Shown here: one piece after another, positions 36,712 through 44,763 of the stretch
How positions within the stretch are numbered: position 1 is the stretch's first letter
Layout of the letters: the number at the start of each line of letters is the position of its first letter
Source of the DNA: Gammaproteobacteria bacterium
Lineage (GTDB): Bacteria; Pseudomonadota; Gammaproteobacteria; UBA4575
NCBI GenBank assembly: GCA_029253965.1
Contig: JAQWYM010000059.1
Coordinates: forward strand, 1 to 47,567
Length of the DNA: 47,567 bases
Reading direction: 5' to 3'
Position numbers and translations under genes: made by a program
The notes under the pieces: generated by a model
Databases searched by the model: none
What the model saw: only the letters and a program-made list of their open reading frames with translations
Told to the model about the DNA's origin: nothing

Positions 36712-37455
36712 TCAACTGGCTTGCAGTAAGCTTGCTATCAATGTTTGCACCTTCTTAGTTGCAGTCTTTGTCGCCTGCATAATCAGCTCCAAGGTAATCT
36801 CTTCTTGGCTGCGCCCCGCAGCCCAATTGACGGACATAGCACAATGCGCATAAGCCATGTCGAGCTCACGGGCTAAGGCCGCTTCTGGCATACCTGTCAT
36901 ACCGACAATATCGCATCCATCACGCTCTAAACGATCAATCTCAGCAGCCGTTTCTAGTCGTGGACCCTGTGTTGCTGCATAACAGCCACCGTCATAGCAA
37001 TCTAGATCAACACGGGCAGCAGCAGCGAGTAATCGTTGCCGCAGCGTTTCATCATAGGGCTGTGAAAAATCAATGTGCTTTACCTTCTGTAAGTCTTGCT
37101 CAAAAAAGGTATGTGGACGCGCGTAGGTATAGTCAATTATCTGTTTGGGAATAACGATGCGAGTGGGATAAAGTTCAGCGTTAATTGAGCCTACAGCAGC
37201 AACAGCAACAATACATTCAATCCCTTTTTCGCGTAGCGCCCAAAGATTGGCACAGTAGTTGATCATATGCGGTGGAATAGTATGTGCTGAGCCATGACGA
37301 GGAATAAAAATAACTTCACAGTCCGCATATTCACCATAGCTTATAGGGCCGGAAGGTGTGCCATAAGGGGTGCGTACCACTTCTTTCTTAAGCATTTTAA
37401 GCCCAGGAAATGATTTTAAACCGGTGCCACCAATAATTGCGATCTTTGCGCTCAT
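36712..37455 (-). CDS. mtnP: S-methyl-5'-thioinosine phosphorylase (MTIP)
   Basis: 247-residue nucleoside phosphorylase of the MTAP/PNP family. IIGGTGL at the start binds phosphate; further motifs are TPYGTPSGPI, PRHGSAHTIPPHMINYCANLWAL, VAAVGSI, YAATQGPRLETAAEI and DIVGMTGMPEAALARELD. The sequence and the hpt/nagZ neighbourhood resemble Pseudomonas aeruginosa PA3004, which cleaves methylthioinosine to hypoxanthine and methylthioribose-1-phosphate. The usual NYRAN motif reads NYCAN. MTA phosphorylase is the alternative. It overlaps hpt by ATGA. Confidence 0.88.
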   Translation of the reverse strand: MSAKIAIIGGTGLKSFPGLKMLKKEVVRTPYGTPSGPISYGEYADCEVIFIPRHGSAHTIPPHMINYCANLWALREKGIECIVAVAAVGSINAELYPTRIVIPKQIIDYTYARPHTFFEQDLQKVKHIDFSQPYDETLRQRLLAAAARVDLDCYDGGCYAATQGPRLETAAEIDRLERDGCDIVGMTGMPEAALARELDMAYAHCAMSVNWAAGRSQEEITLELIMQATKTATKKVQTLIASLLQAS

Positions 37456-38018
37456 ACTTCTTTCAATGCGTATATATCAGATAAGTCTCTAAAGTAACCT
37501 TGATAATCCATGCCGTAACCATAAACAAATCTATCGGCAACTTCTAAGCCGATAACATCAGGCATCAAATCAAGCTTACGCTGTTGTTTGTTTTTATATA
37601 GTAGCACCGCAGTATAAATCTGTTTAGCTCCCTGCGCCTGACAATAGGCAATCAGTTCCTGAAGTGTCTCACCCTCATCAAAAATGTCATCCACTAAGAG
37701 CACGGTTTCTCCAGCTAAGTCATACTGTGGTTGCTTATGCCAGTACAGCTGTCCACCAACAGTCTTATCCTGATAACGCGCAACTTGCAGATAATCAATA
37801 CGACTATAGGTCTTTAATGCGAGGCTTATTTCAGCTGTCAAAATCATGCCACCATTCATTACTGCCATAATAATGGGGTCAGTCCCAGTCAATAACTGAT
37901 CTGCGGCCCTAGCCATTTGGCCCACGGCAGTTGTTATCTCTGCACGTGAAAAGACAAGATCAGAATCATCCCGTATTTGTTGTAGCTGTGACTGATTCAG
38001 CGGCACTTTTGAACTCAT
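37452..38018 (-). CDS. hpt: Hypoxanthine-guanine phosphoribosyltransferase
   Basis: 188 residues; converts hypoxanthine or guanine plus PRPP to IMP or GMP. The PRPP-binding loop is VLLVDDIFDEGETLQEL; MAVMNGGMILTAEI, the YLQVARYQD flexible loop region and the C-terminal VADRFVYGYGMDYQGYFRDL, where the base is bound, fit the purine (not xanthine-only) group. Overlapping mtnP is functionally sensible, because MTIP releases hypoxanthine that this enzyme salvages. Confidence 0.93.
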   Translation of the reverse strand: MSSKVPLNQSQLQQIRDDSDLVFSRAEITTAVGQMARAADQLLTGTDPIIMAVMNGGMILTAEISLALKTYSRIDYLQVARYQDKTVGGQLYWHKQPQYDLAGETVLLVDDIFDEGETLQELIAYCQAQGAKQIYTAVLLYKNKQQRKLDLMPDVIGLEVADRFVYGYGMDYQGYFRDLSDIYALKEV

Positions 38019-38033
38019 CTCCTGCCCCAGTAT

Positions 38034-39161
38034 TTATGTTTTCTCTGCTGTTTTCGCTACTAATGCTTGAATCGTAACATTATCTTCAACATAGAGTGAG
38101 CGTGACGGAAAGGCCATCTCAGCGTCATGCTGATCAATAATATTCGCAATCTGTAGTAAGACATCTTGCTTAATCTCCTGAAAACGCACCCACTGGGTCG
38201 TCTTCGTAAAGGTATAGACCATAAAATCTACAGAAGACGAACTAAACTCTGTGAAGTTCACAATCAAGGTTTGTGTTTGATCAATTTCCTTATGGCTTCG
38301 TAGCATTTTTGTTACTGCCGCAACAATGGCTTCCATCTGATTAATATCAGCATAACGTAATCCAATATTCTCATAGATGCGACGATGTGACATGCGCGAT
38401 GCGTTTTCTACTGCGATTGAAGCGAAAACTGAATTTGGCACATAGATAGGCCGCTTATCAAAGCTGCGAATAACCGTTAATCGCCAGCCGATGTTCTCAA
38501 TGATGCCTTCAATCTCACGATCTGGGGAACGTATCCAATCACCCTCACTAAAGGGGCGATCAAGATAAATGGTCAAGGCACCAAAAAAGTTCGCCAGTAG
38601 ATCTTTTGCTGCAAAACCAATCGCTATACCACCAATACCACCAAAAGCCATAACACCAGAAACACTAAAGCCAAGCGTTTGCATGACAATCAATACTGTC
38701 GTGATGATTACTGCGGTACGCAGTAATTTAGCAACCGCTCGAATGGTTGTTGCATCAGCCCCCGTGTTATTTTCTTTGGCTAATTGAATGCTGGCATCTT
38801 GAACGCCTGAAATAAAGACAATGAGGCCCCAAGACAAGGTAATGATAATTAAGACATAACGTATAATACTAACAAGATTATTTATATCAGCAGCACTATC
38901 TTGATTAGCAATCTCAATCGCAAATGAGATGCCAGTAATTAAAATAAGATAATTAACGCGGGTCCTTAGTGCACTCACTAAGGCATCATCCCAAGGGTTT
39001 TGGGTGTTTGCTGCACGCACTGCTAACTTTGCAATCACCTGTCGTGCTGCCAATGAGACCGTCAGAACTAATAGAACAATAATGAAGATTTCATAAGCCC
39101 ATAAGCTGATGCCTTCAAAATTGAAAAATTTAATGAGTGGGTCTACTAAGAGTTCTTTCAT
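38034..39161 (-). CDS. MscS-family mechanosensitive channel
   Basis: 375 residues. Four hydrophobic stretches precede the pore helix, which reads VSGVMAFGGIGGIAIGFAAKDLLANFFGALTIYLDRPFSEGDWI, the MscS signature (glycine/alanine packing of TM3 and the beta-domain entry). A cytoplasmic MscS beta and alpha/beta domain follow (RLTVIRSFDKRPIYVPNS). It is larger than E. coli MscS and closer to the YnaI/MscM size class. It protects against hypo-osmotic shock. It sits between nagZ (3 bases) and hpt (15 bases) in one operon. Confidence 0.93.
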   Translation of the reverse strand: MKELLVDPLIKFFNFEGISLWAYEIFIIVLLVLTVSLAARQVIAKLAVRAANTQNPWDDALVSALRTRVNYLILITGISFAIEIANQDSAADINNLVSIIRYVLIIITLSWGLIVFISGVQDASIQLAKENNTGADATTIRAVAKLLRTAVIITTVLIVMQTLGFSVSGVMAFGGIGGIAIGFAAKDLLANFFGALTIYLDRPFSEGDWIRSPDREIEGIIENIGWRLTVIRSFDKRPIYVPNSVFASIAVENASRMSHRRIYENIGLRYADINQMEAIVAAVTKMLRSHKEIDQTQTLIVNFTEFSSSSVDFMVYTFTKTTQWVRFQEIKQDVLLQIANIIDQHDAEMAFPSRSLYVEDNVTIQALVAKTAEKT

Positions 39162-39164
39162 GCC

Positions 39165-40205
39165 TTAAGGCTCCAGATTAAGGGATAGACTCTCGTTTTT
39201 CCCTAGGTCATTTATCCACGTGTTTAAAAGCTGTTGCGCTTCTTCAGTCAATGCTTTGGCCTTTCGTCCATGGTAGCGTGCCAATCGCAACTGCGAAGCC
39301 GGCACATTATAATCAATCAAATAGTCTAGTGCAGCAGGAACATCTTGTGGCCGATTACAGATTAATAACATATCACTGCCCGCCTCTAGAGCTTGCTCTA
39401 GGCGTTGCTCTATCGAACCCTGTGAGAGTGCACCTTGCATACTTAGATCATCACTAAAGATAACGCCTTGGAAAGATAGCTGCTGTCTTAGAACTTTTTG
39501 CAGCCAAATGGGAGACAGGCTTGCCGGCTTACTATCCACCGCCTCATAAATCACATGACTACTCATCACACCGGCTAACTGGTTAGCAATAAGCCGTTGA
39601 AATGGAATAATATCAGCATTCCAAATTTCAGCTTCCGAACGTGTATCAATCGACACTTCGGTATGTGTGTCTGCCTTGACACCACCGTGCCCAGGGAAGT
39701 GTTTTGCTACACTTTCCATACCGCCATCACGTAAACCTGATTGAAAGCTTATAGCCAAACGTGAGAGTGCATCAATATCACTGTGAAAGGCCCGATCACC
39801 AATGACCGTGCTCAGCCCATAATCAATATCCAGCACTGGTGCAAAGCTCAGATCAATACCAATATCACGCAGCTCAAAGGCGAGTTGCTGAGCAAAATAA
39901 TGACTTAACTGAACAGCCTTTGCCGCATCTTGGTCAAAGCTATGCCCCAGATTACGGACAGCAGGAAATGCAGTAAAACCATCGCGTAATCGTTGCACAC
40001 GCCCCCCCTCTTGATCGATAGCTACCAGTAAGCGTGGTGATTTAATGGCATGTATTTCAGCAATTAAATCCTTGAACTGGCTCTTATCAATGAGGTTACG
40101 TGTAAATAAAATAACACCACCGACAGCTGAGTGTTGTAACCAATCACGCTCCTTTGGAGTAATTTCAGTTCCTGCCAAGTCAATCATTAGTGGACCGATC
40201 GTCAT
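39165..40205 (-). CDS. nagZ: Beta-N-acetylhexosaminidase NagZ
   Basis: Glycoside hydrolase family 3 enzyme of cytoplasmic peptidoglycan recycling; removes GlcNAc from anhydro-MurNAc-peptides. Motifs are IGPLMIDLAGTEI, GGVILFTRN, VAIDQEGGRVQRL, the signature VAKHFPGHGGVKADTHTE (catalytic Asp-His pair), and the nucleophile region GVIFSDDLSMQGA. I use the ATG at 40205 (346 residues), since it fits the family start; a GTG at 40214 would add three residues. It leads the nagZ-mscS-hpt-mtnP operon. Confidence 0.96.
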   Translation of the reverse strand: MTIGPLMIDLAGTEITPKERDWLQHSAVGGVILFTRNLIDKSQFKDLIAEIHAIKSPRLLVAIDQEGGRVQRLRDGFTAFPAVRNLGHSFDQDAAKAVQLSHYFAQQLAFELRDIGIDLSFAPVLDIDYGLSTVIGDRAFHSDIDALSRLAISFQSGLRDGGMESVAKHFPGHGGVKADTHTEVSIDTRSEAEIWNADIIPFQRLIANQLAGVMSSHVIYEAVDSKPASLSPIWLQKVLRQQLSFQGVIFSDDLSMQGALSQGSIEQRLEQALEAGSDMLLICNRPQDVPAALDYLIDYNVPASQLRLARYHGRKAKALTEEAQQLLNTWINDLGKNESLSLNLEP

Positions 40206-40248
40206 AATACTCACTCTATGCTGTTGTCATGAATTTGAGTAGGCTGCC

Positions 40249-40268
40249 GCAGTCAAACTATTGACTGC
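40249..40268. promoter_or_regulatory. Perfect hairpin in the nagZ leader region
   Basis: An 8-base perfect inverted repeat (GCAGTCAA and TTGACTGC, loop ACTA) lies 44 bases upstream of the nagZ ATG. On the plus strand it is followed by TTTCATAT, a poor terminator. It could be an operator or a hairpin in the nagZ leader. The rest of 40269-40354 has no recognisable feature. Confidence 0.4.
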
Positions 40269-40354
40269 TTTCATATAAGTCTAATAATGCTACAACAGAA
40301 GACAGTTTTATATTAGTTTATTGCGAATACTAACTGCTAAACGGCGCTGAATTT

Positions 40355-40470
40355 AAAAAAGGGCACTGATTAGTGCCCAATGTAAGTGGAGTCTATGGAG
40401 AATAACAACACCTATGAACTAAATTGATGACACTATGTGTCATCATCATAGGAAATAAATGCAGCATTTA
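40355..40470 (-). ncRNA. Putative small RNA with own terminator (minus strand)
   Basis: No gene is open here, yet the region is strongly structured. On the minus strand there is first an extended hairpin (40411-40452): outer 7-base stem CCTATGA/TCATAGG and inner perfect 8-base stem GATGACAC/GTGTCATC. Then comes an unstructured, pyrimidine-rich linker containing TTCTCC and CTCC, and last a rho-independent terminator: perfect 7-base stem GGGCACT/AGTGCCC (40361-40378) followed by six T. No minus-strand gene lies upstream to need this terminator, since zapE runs away on the plus strand. A possible promoter (TTGTTT with TATGGC 16 bases on) lies near 40472-40502. The 5' end is a guess. Confidence 0.55.
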
Positions 40471-40495
40471 TGCCATAAATTTTTATGCCTATAAA
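40455..40495. repeat. Palindrome plus tandem operator-like repeats
   Basis: A perfect 17-base palindrome (ATAAATGC, A, GCATTTAT; 40455-40471) overlaps the first of two near-identical units, TTTATGCCATAAA (40467-40479) and TTTATGCCTATAAA (40482-40495), spaced 15 bases apart. Their position between the putative small RNA and zapE, at the expected promoter region, suggests binding sites for a regulator. Upstream of zapE, 40496-40654 contains only a short stem (TGTAG and CTACA near 40540-40555). Confidence 0.4.
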
Positions 40496-40654
40496 ACAAT
40501 GACTTAGAAAAAAATCGTCTTATCCAATCAGTTTAAGCTGTAGAAAATGCTACATATCAGCACAAATCATCTATGCTGCTACAGTATTTAGAAGATTAAG
40601 CTATGCACATTCCAGCCGCCATAAAGTAACAGCCAACACATTTATAAAACACCT

Positions 40655-41755
40655 ATGCCAAAGATTCGTTACCAACAAGACTTACAATCGGAAGAGTTCA
40701 ACCTCGATCCCGCTCAAATGATAGTAGTAGAGCATTTGCATGCGCTGGAGCAGGCCTTAATCAATCACCACGAAGGCAGTAACGGTATTGCTTCACGTGT
40801 CATGTCTCTATTCAGTAACAAGGAAAGCCCGAGCACAGCTGTTCGTGGCCTCTATATCTATGGCACGGTAGGCCGTGGTAAGACCTACCTCATGGATCTG
40901 TTTTATGACTGCTTACCCAGTGATAAAAAGATGCGCATGCATTTTCATCGATTCATGCATGAGATTCATCAGCGACTAAAAAACATCAAAAATGAAGAAG
41001 CTCCGCTGAAGTTAGTAGCTGCTCATTTTCGTAAACGTACACGTATACTTTGTTTGGATGAATTCTTTGTCGCCGATATTGCTGATGCCATGCTGCTATC
41101 TGGACTCTTGGCCGCTATGTTTGAGAGTGGCATTACCTTAGTCACCACCAGTAACTGCACGCCTGACGGACTCTATAAAGATGGTTTGCAACGCACGCGA
41201 TTTCTCCCTGCCATCGAATTGCTTAAACAAAACACCAATATCATCGAGCTCGGTGGTAGAACAGATCATCGCCTGCAGTTTTTACAGCAAGCAGACATTT
41301 ATCATTACCCATTAGATGCCAATGCTGAGCAGGTGATGTTAGAAAACTTCAATCATATTGCCCCTGATGCAGGTAAGGAAAACGAGGCACTAGAGATCGA
41401 AGATCGCCGAATTCAAAGTAAACGTAGTGCTGATGGTGTTGTCTGGTTTGAGTTTAATGACTTATGTAATGGACCTCGAAGTGCAGCAGACTACATTGAG
41501 ATTGCACGCTGCTTTAATACAGTATTAATTTCAAATCTCCCTGATTTAACCGACAATAATGATAGTGCCAGACGCTTTATCACAGCAATTGATGAATTCT
41601 ATGACCGTTCTGTGAAGTTGGTCATTTCAGCGCATGCAGAGGTAGACCAGCTCTACAGAGGCAAGAAACTTGCATTTGAGTTCCAACGAACCGTGAGTCG
41701 CTTAATCGAAATGAGATCCAAGGAATACTTAGCAAAAGAACATAAATCCCTGTGA
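40655..41755 (+). CDS. zapE: Cell-division protein ZapE / AFG1-like ATPase
   Basis: 366 residues, AFG1/LACE1-type P-loop ATPase (PF03969). Walker A is GLYIYGTVGRGKTYLMDLFY; MHFHRFMHEIHQRL, Walker B LCLDEFFVADIADAMLL, the sensor TSNCTPDGLYKDGLQRTRFLPAI and the C-terminal LISNLPDL and RFITAIDEFYDRSVKL are typical. In E. coli ZapE binds FtsZ late in division, notably under low oxygen. The mdh gene follows after 53 bases. Confidence 0.95.
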   Translation: MPKIRYQQDLQSEEFNLDPAQMIVVEHLHALEQALINHHEGSNGIASRVMSLFSNKESPSTAVRGLYIYGTVGRGKTYLMDLFYDCLPSDKKMRMHFHRFMHEIHQRLKNIKNEEAPLKLVAAHFRKRTRILCLDEFFVADIADAMLLSGLLAAMFESGITLVTTSNCTPDGLYKDGLQRTRFLPAIELLKQNTNIIELGGRTDHRLQFLQQADIYHYPLDANAEQVMLENFNHIAPDAGKENEALEIEDRRIQSKRSADGVVWFEFNDLCNGPRSAADYIEIARCFNTVLISNLPDLTDNNDSARRFITAIDEFYDRSVKLVISAHAEVDQLYRGKKLAFEFQRTVSRLIEMRSKEYLAKEHKSL

Positions 41756-41808
41756 CATAACATCACTAATTCGCTATGATTAGTCTAGAATATTTACCTT
41801 AGAGAAGT

Positions 41809-42792
41809 ATGAAAAAACCAGTCACAGTTGCGATAACTGGCACCGCTGGCAACATCGGTTATGCCATCGCTTTTCGCATTGCCTCCGGCGGTCTATTTGG
41901 TCCAGAGCAACCCGTAAACTTACATTTGATTGAGATTGAGCCTGCTCTAGGGGCACTCGAGGGTGTCGTTATGGAGCTTCATGACTGCGCCTTCCCGACA
42001 TTAAATAATGTCGTTGCTACAGCAGATTTAGATACTGGCTTTGCAGATGCTGACTATGTCTTTTTGATTGGCTCAAGACCGCGTTCAAAAGGTATGGAGC
42101 GACAAGATTTGCTGCTTGCTAATGGTTCAATATTTAAGCCTCAGGGTGCAGCAATAGATAGAAGTGCAAGCAAGGATGTGCGTGTCTTAGTGGTCGGTAA
42201 TCCGGCTAACACTAATGCATTAATCACCTTACATAATGCACCAAATCTTGAGCCAACACAGGTCTCATCAATGATGCGCTTAGATCATAATCGCGCTATC
42301 AATAAGCTATCTAGACAGTTAGAAGCTAAACCCAATGTGATTAAGAACATCACTGTCTGGGGTAATCATTCGACAACTCAATTCCCAGATATACAACACT
42401 GTACTGTAGACGGTAAGGCAGCAGCCAGTCTAGTTGACCAAGACTGGTACCGCAGTGAATACATTTATAAGATACAACATCGTGGCGCGCAGATTATTGA
42501 AGCCCGTGGTGCCTCATCAGCAGCTTCAGCTGCCTCAGCCGCAATCGATCATATGCGTAACTGGGCCTTAGGCACAGATTCTTCAAGCTGGGTTAGCATG
42601 GGTGTCATGACTGATGGCAGTTACTACAATGTAGGCAAGGACTTGATCTTCTCATTCCCAGTTCATTGTAAGGATCACAGTTTTGAAATTGTTGCGGACC
42701 TAAGCTTAGATGACTACTCGATGAAGATGATTCACGCTTCAGAAAAAGAACTTATCAAAGAACGCGACATGGTGCTTGATCTCCTGCGCTGA
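41809..42792 (+). CDS. mdh: NAD-dependent malate dehydrogenase
   Basis: 327 residues; interconverts malate and oxaloacetate in the TCA cycle. The cofactor motif is AITGTAGNIGYAIAFRIASG, the active-site pieces are IGSRPRSKGMERQDLL (substrate arginines), VGNPANTNALI, MRLDHNRAI and the catalytic histidine in WGNHSTTQFPD. This is the cytosolic-type (mammalian-like) MDH found in many gamma- and betaproteobacteria, not the E. coli Mdh type. SMGVMTDGSYY is well conserved. It converges on the hydrolase gene through a shared terminator region. Confidence 0.96.
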   Translation: MKKPVTVAITGTAGNIGYAIAFRIASGGLFGPEQPVNLHLIEIEPALGALEGVVMELHDCAFPTLNNVVATADLDTGFADADYVFLIGSRPRSKGMERQDLLLANGSIFKPQGAAIDRSASKDVRVLVVGNPANTNALITLHNAPNLEPTQVSSMMRLDHNRAINKLSRQLEAKPNVIKNITVWGNHSTTQFPDIQHCTVDGKAAASLVDQDWYRSEYIYKIQHRGAQIIEARGASSAASAASAAIDHMRNWALGTDSSSWVSMGVMTDGSYYNVGKDLIFSFPVHCKDHSFEIVADLSLDDYSMKMIHASEKELIKERDMVLDLLR

Positions 42793-42803
42793 TTGCCGGC
42801 AGC

Positions 42804-42853
42804 AATTAATCAAAAAAAAACGAGTAGACTCGATTAATTCGTCAACTCGTTTT
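42804..42853. terminator. Bidirectional terminator between mdh and hydrolase
   Basis: Nested inverted repeats lie between the convergent genes: AAAACGAG (42817-42824) with CTCGTTTT (42846-42853), and AATTAATC (42804-42811) with GATTAATT (42832-42839) around a run of nine A. Read on the minus strand, the CTCG arm runs into nine T, giving a good terminator for the hydrolase gene; on the plus strand a TTTT run follows for mdh. Confidence 0.75.
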
Positions 42854-42891
42854 CTCTAGCAGTCCATTAGCGTTTAGCGCAAAGCAACCGC

Positions 42892-43764
42892 TTATACTTT
42901 AGCAATCGTTACGCCAGCCCATTCTGTAACGAAGTCATTAATATATTCGGCAACCACATCAGGACGATCTTCCTGCACATAGTGACCTGCACGTTCAATC
43001 ACCTGAAAACGAACTGGACCGGCAATGGCTTTCTTTAAGCGAATGCCTGCCTCTACCGGCATCCATGCATCATGACGCGCCCAACAAACCATGGTAGGAC
43101 AGATTATTTTTGAGTGATCAACATTCATCGTCTCTTCATTTGTTGGTTCAGCACAGATTTTCACCAAACTTTTAAAGCCTAATAAATCTGGACCTCGCCC
43201 CCAAAACTGTAGATAATTTTGTTTCACATTCTTATCTGTGAAGGCCATTTTGTCATAGCTGCCGGTACGTAATAATCCAGGAAATGCAGCGGCTGCCTGT
43301 CCTAATCCCATCTGTAATGTTGCGTCATCAGCATCAACAAAGGCATTAAAGGCTTCAACTTCCAATACTGGCCAATAGTCGAATGTCACTGGGTTAATTA
43401 AAATTAATCGTGAAATATAGTCGCAGTATTTACTGGCGAAAATCTGGCAGGCACCACCACCATGATCATGTCCAACAAGGATGACTTTACCTTTTAAGTC
43501 GAGTGCATCAATAACACCACGAATAACTTCTGCTTGATTCGTTAAGGTATGTTTAAAGTCATCTAATGGCATATCTGATTGACCATAGCCAACCATATCC
43601 ATTGCCAAACAGGTATAGTCCTCTTTCAAATGTTCTTGCACATGTCGCCACAGACGCGCGTTGGTAGGAATACCATGCACCATCAGCAATGTTGTCTTAC
43701 CCGTACCCACTGCTTCTATATTAATAGTCAGTTCTTGTTGAGCAACTTTTATTAGCTGTTTCAT
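42892..43764 (-). CDS. Alpha/beta hydrolase with aspartate nucleophile
   Basis: 290 residues from the ATG at 43764, which has a strong ribosome-binding site (AAGGAG 9 bases upstream); an earlier in-frame ATG (43791) lacks one. The fold is clear: oxyanion motif HGIPTNARLW, nucleophile elbow VGHDHGGG (D100), acid D232 in WARHDAWMP and H261 in ERAGHYVQEDRPD. An aspartate nucleophile points to the epoxide hydrolase / haloalkane dehalogenase side of the superfamily rather than esterases with serine. The substrate is unknown. It is a single-gene unit with its own promoter gap (43765-43865). Confidence 0.88.
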   Translation of the reverse strand: MKQLIKVAQQELTINIEAVGTGKTTLLMVHGIPTNARLWRHVQEHLKEDYTCLAMDMVGYGQSDMPLDDFKHTLTNQAEVIRGVIDALDLKGKVILVGHDHGGGACQIFASKYCDYISRLILINPVTFDYWPVLEVEAFNAFVDADDATLQMGLGQAAAAFPGLLRTGSYDKMAFTDKNVKQNYLQFWGRGPDLLGFKSLVKICAEPTNEETMNVDHSKIICPTMVCWARHDAWMPVEAGIRLKKAIAGPVRFQVIERAGHYVQEDRPDVVAEYINDFVTEWAGVTIAKV

Positions 43765-43865
43765 TGTTATCCTCTCCTTGTAATTAATCATCTACTCTTT
43801 GTTAGATTGATTGAAAATTCCGTTCTGTATTAACCTCAAAATATTTTAAGACAAGCCTTTATACA

Positions 43866-44309
43866 TCAGTCAAAGCTATGACCACGGCGTAGCAAAAAGC
43901 TTAACCATTTAGATAAAAAACGATTGTCACGCCAACGATGCAGTAAGCGTTTATTTTCAAACTGCGTGCGGCTGTCACTGCCTTTTAGATTGGTTGGTAG
44001 CACCTCAGCCTGCATCGCGTCATGGTAGACACGAACTGTTAACTTCGGGTAATCAGCTGGCATACTGGTGTCATCTTTATTGAAACGATAACTTAAGATC
44101 AGTGTGTAGGTGTAGCGACTTCTCTCTGTAATCTGCATATGCAGGTCTAGATCAGCCGTTGAAACAGATAGATACTGGCCTACATTAGGGTTGATATTAT
44201 CGCATAACTTCCTGATTTTAATATAGTTACCCTCATAGACCTCCATCAAACCAGCGAATGTATTCGGCAATGGAGAGGGGATCATTGAGTTATCTAGAGC
44301 CTCACGCAT
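43866..44309 (-). CDS. DUF1249 family protein (YqiB-like)
   Basis: 147 residues from the ATG at 44309, which has AGGA 7 bases upstream; a longer form from 44327 is possible. The central TERSRYTYTLILSYRF, the TVRVYHDAMQAEVLPT motif and the end KRLLHRWRDNRFLSKWLSFLL match E. coli YqiB (DUF1249, PF06853). No enzymatic function is known. In E. coli this family lies beside nudF and cpdA; here it instead terminates the sdhA-sdhB-sdhE-ygfX-like run and overlaps the preceding gene by 8 bases. Confidence 0.88.
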   Translation of the reverse strand: MREALDNSMIPSPLPNTFAGLMEVYEGNYIKIRKLCDNINPNVGQYLSVSTADLDLHMQITERSRYTYTLILSYRFNKDDTSMPADYPKLTVRVYHDAMQAEVLPTNLKGSDSRTQFENKRLLHRWRDNRFLSKWLSFLLRRGHSFD

Positions 44310-44760
44310 AAGTATTCCTAGTAGCATCTACCCTGGCTAACTCTTGCTTTTGTAGTGCCATACACTGTCGTAAAAAAGGGAGATATTCAGTCTCACTCAA
44401 GCTATTACTGCTGATTAATAAGCCCCAGCCTGATAAGCGAAAAAATTGATTGTCAGCAAGATGACGACGACCACGCAAAAGAATAATTCCAGCAAACAAG
44501 GGGCGAACAGATAAACTTTTAAGCTCTATAGTGCCACCCTGAGGCATGTAAACCGTGAAAGACTGCGGTCCTACCTGTAGCTTATTTAAAGGTTTAAGTT
44601 GCTGAAATATCTCGAGGATTGTAACCAGAGCCAGTAGCAATAAGAGGCCACATTTAACGCTCAGGCTGAAATCAAAATGAAGAATACAAAAGAGCATTAG
44701 TGCTAGATAAGCTAACAACAACAGCCTGAAATGACTTGAATGTTGTAAGCGGTAAAACAT
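44302..44760 (-). CDS. YgfX/CptA-like small membrane protein
   Basis: 152 residues. Two adjacent N-terminal membrane helices (about 12-28 and 33-50) are followed by a soluble beta-rich domain with tryptophan and arginine residues (VRPLFAGIILLRGRRHLA) and an ETEYLPFLRQ end. The layout and position directly after sdhE match YgfX (CptA), partner of YgfY/SdhE in E. coli, but sequence identity by eye is low, so this is a context-supported call. It is 3 bases from sdhE. Confidence 0.6.
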   Translation of the reverse strand: MFYRLQHSSHFRLLLLAYLALMLFCILHFDFSLSVKCGLLLLLALVTILEIFQQLKPLNKLQVGPQSFTVYMPQGGTIELKSLSVRPLFAGIILLRGRRHLADNQFFRLSGWGLLISSNSLSETEYLPFLRQCMALQKQELARVDATRNTYA

Positions 44761-44763
44761 GTA

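Noticed and set aside
40391-40430. Ten-codon open frame (MENNNTYELN) on the plus strand
   Set aside because: Has no ribosome-binding site and no repeated regulatory codon typical of a leader peptide; the region is better explained by the paired stems.
40420-40460. 18-codon minus-strand frame starting with three Met codons inside the putative small RNA
   Set aside because: No ribosome-binding site precedes it and the start lies in the stem of a strong hairpin; kept as RNA, not as a peptide gene.
41765-41784. 6-base inverted repeat (ACTAAT/ATTAGT) between zapE and mdh
   Set aside because: Short, AT-rich and without a T run; such repeats are expected by chance in this composition.
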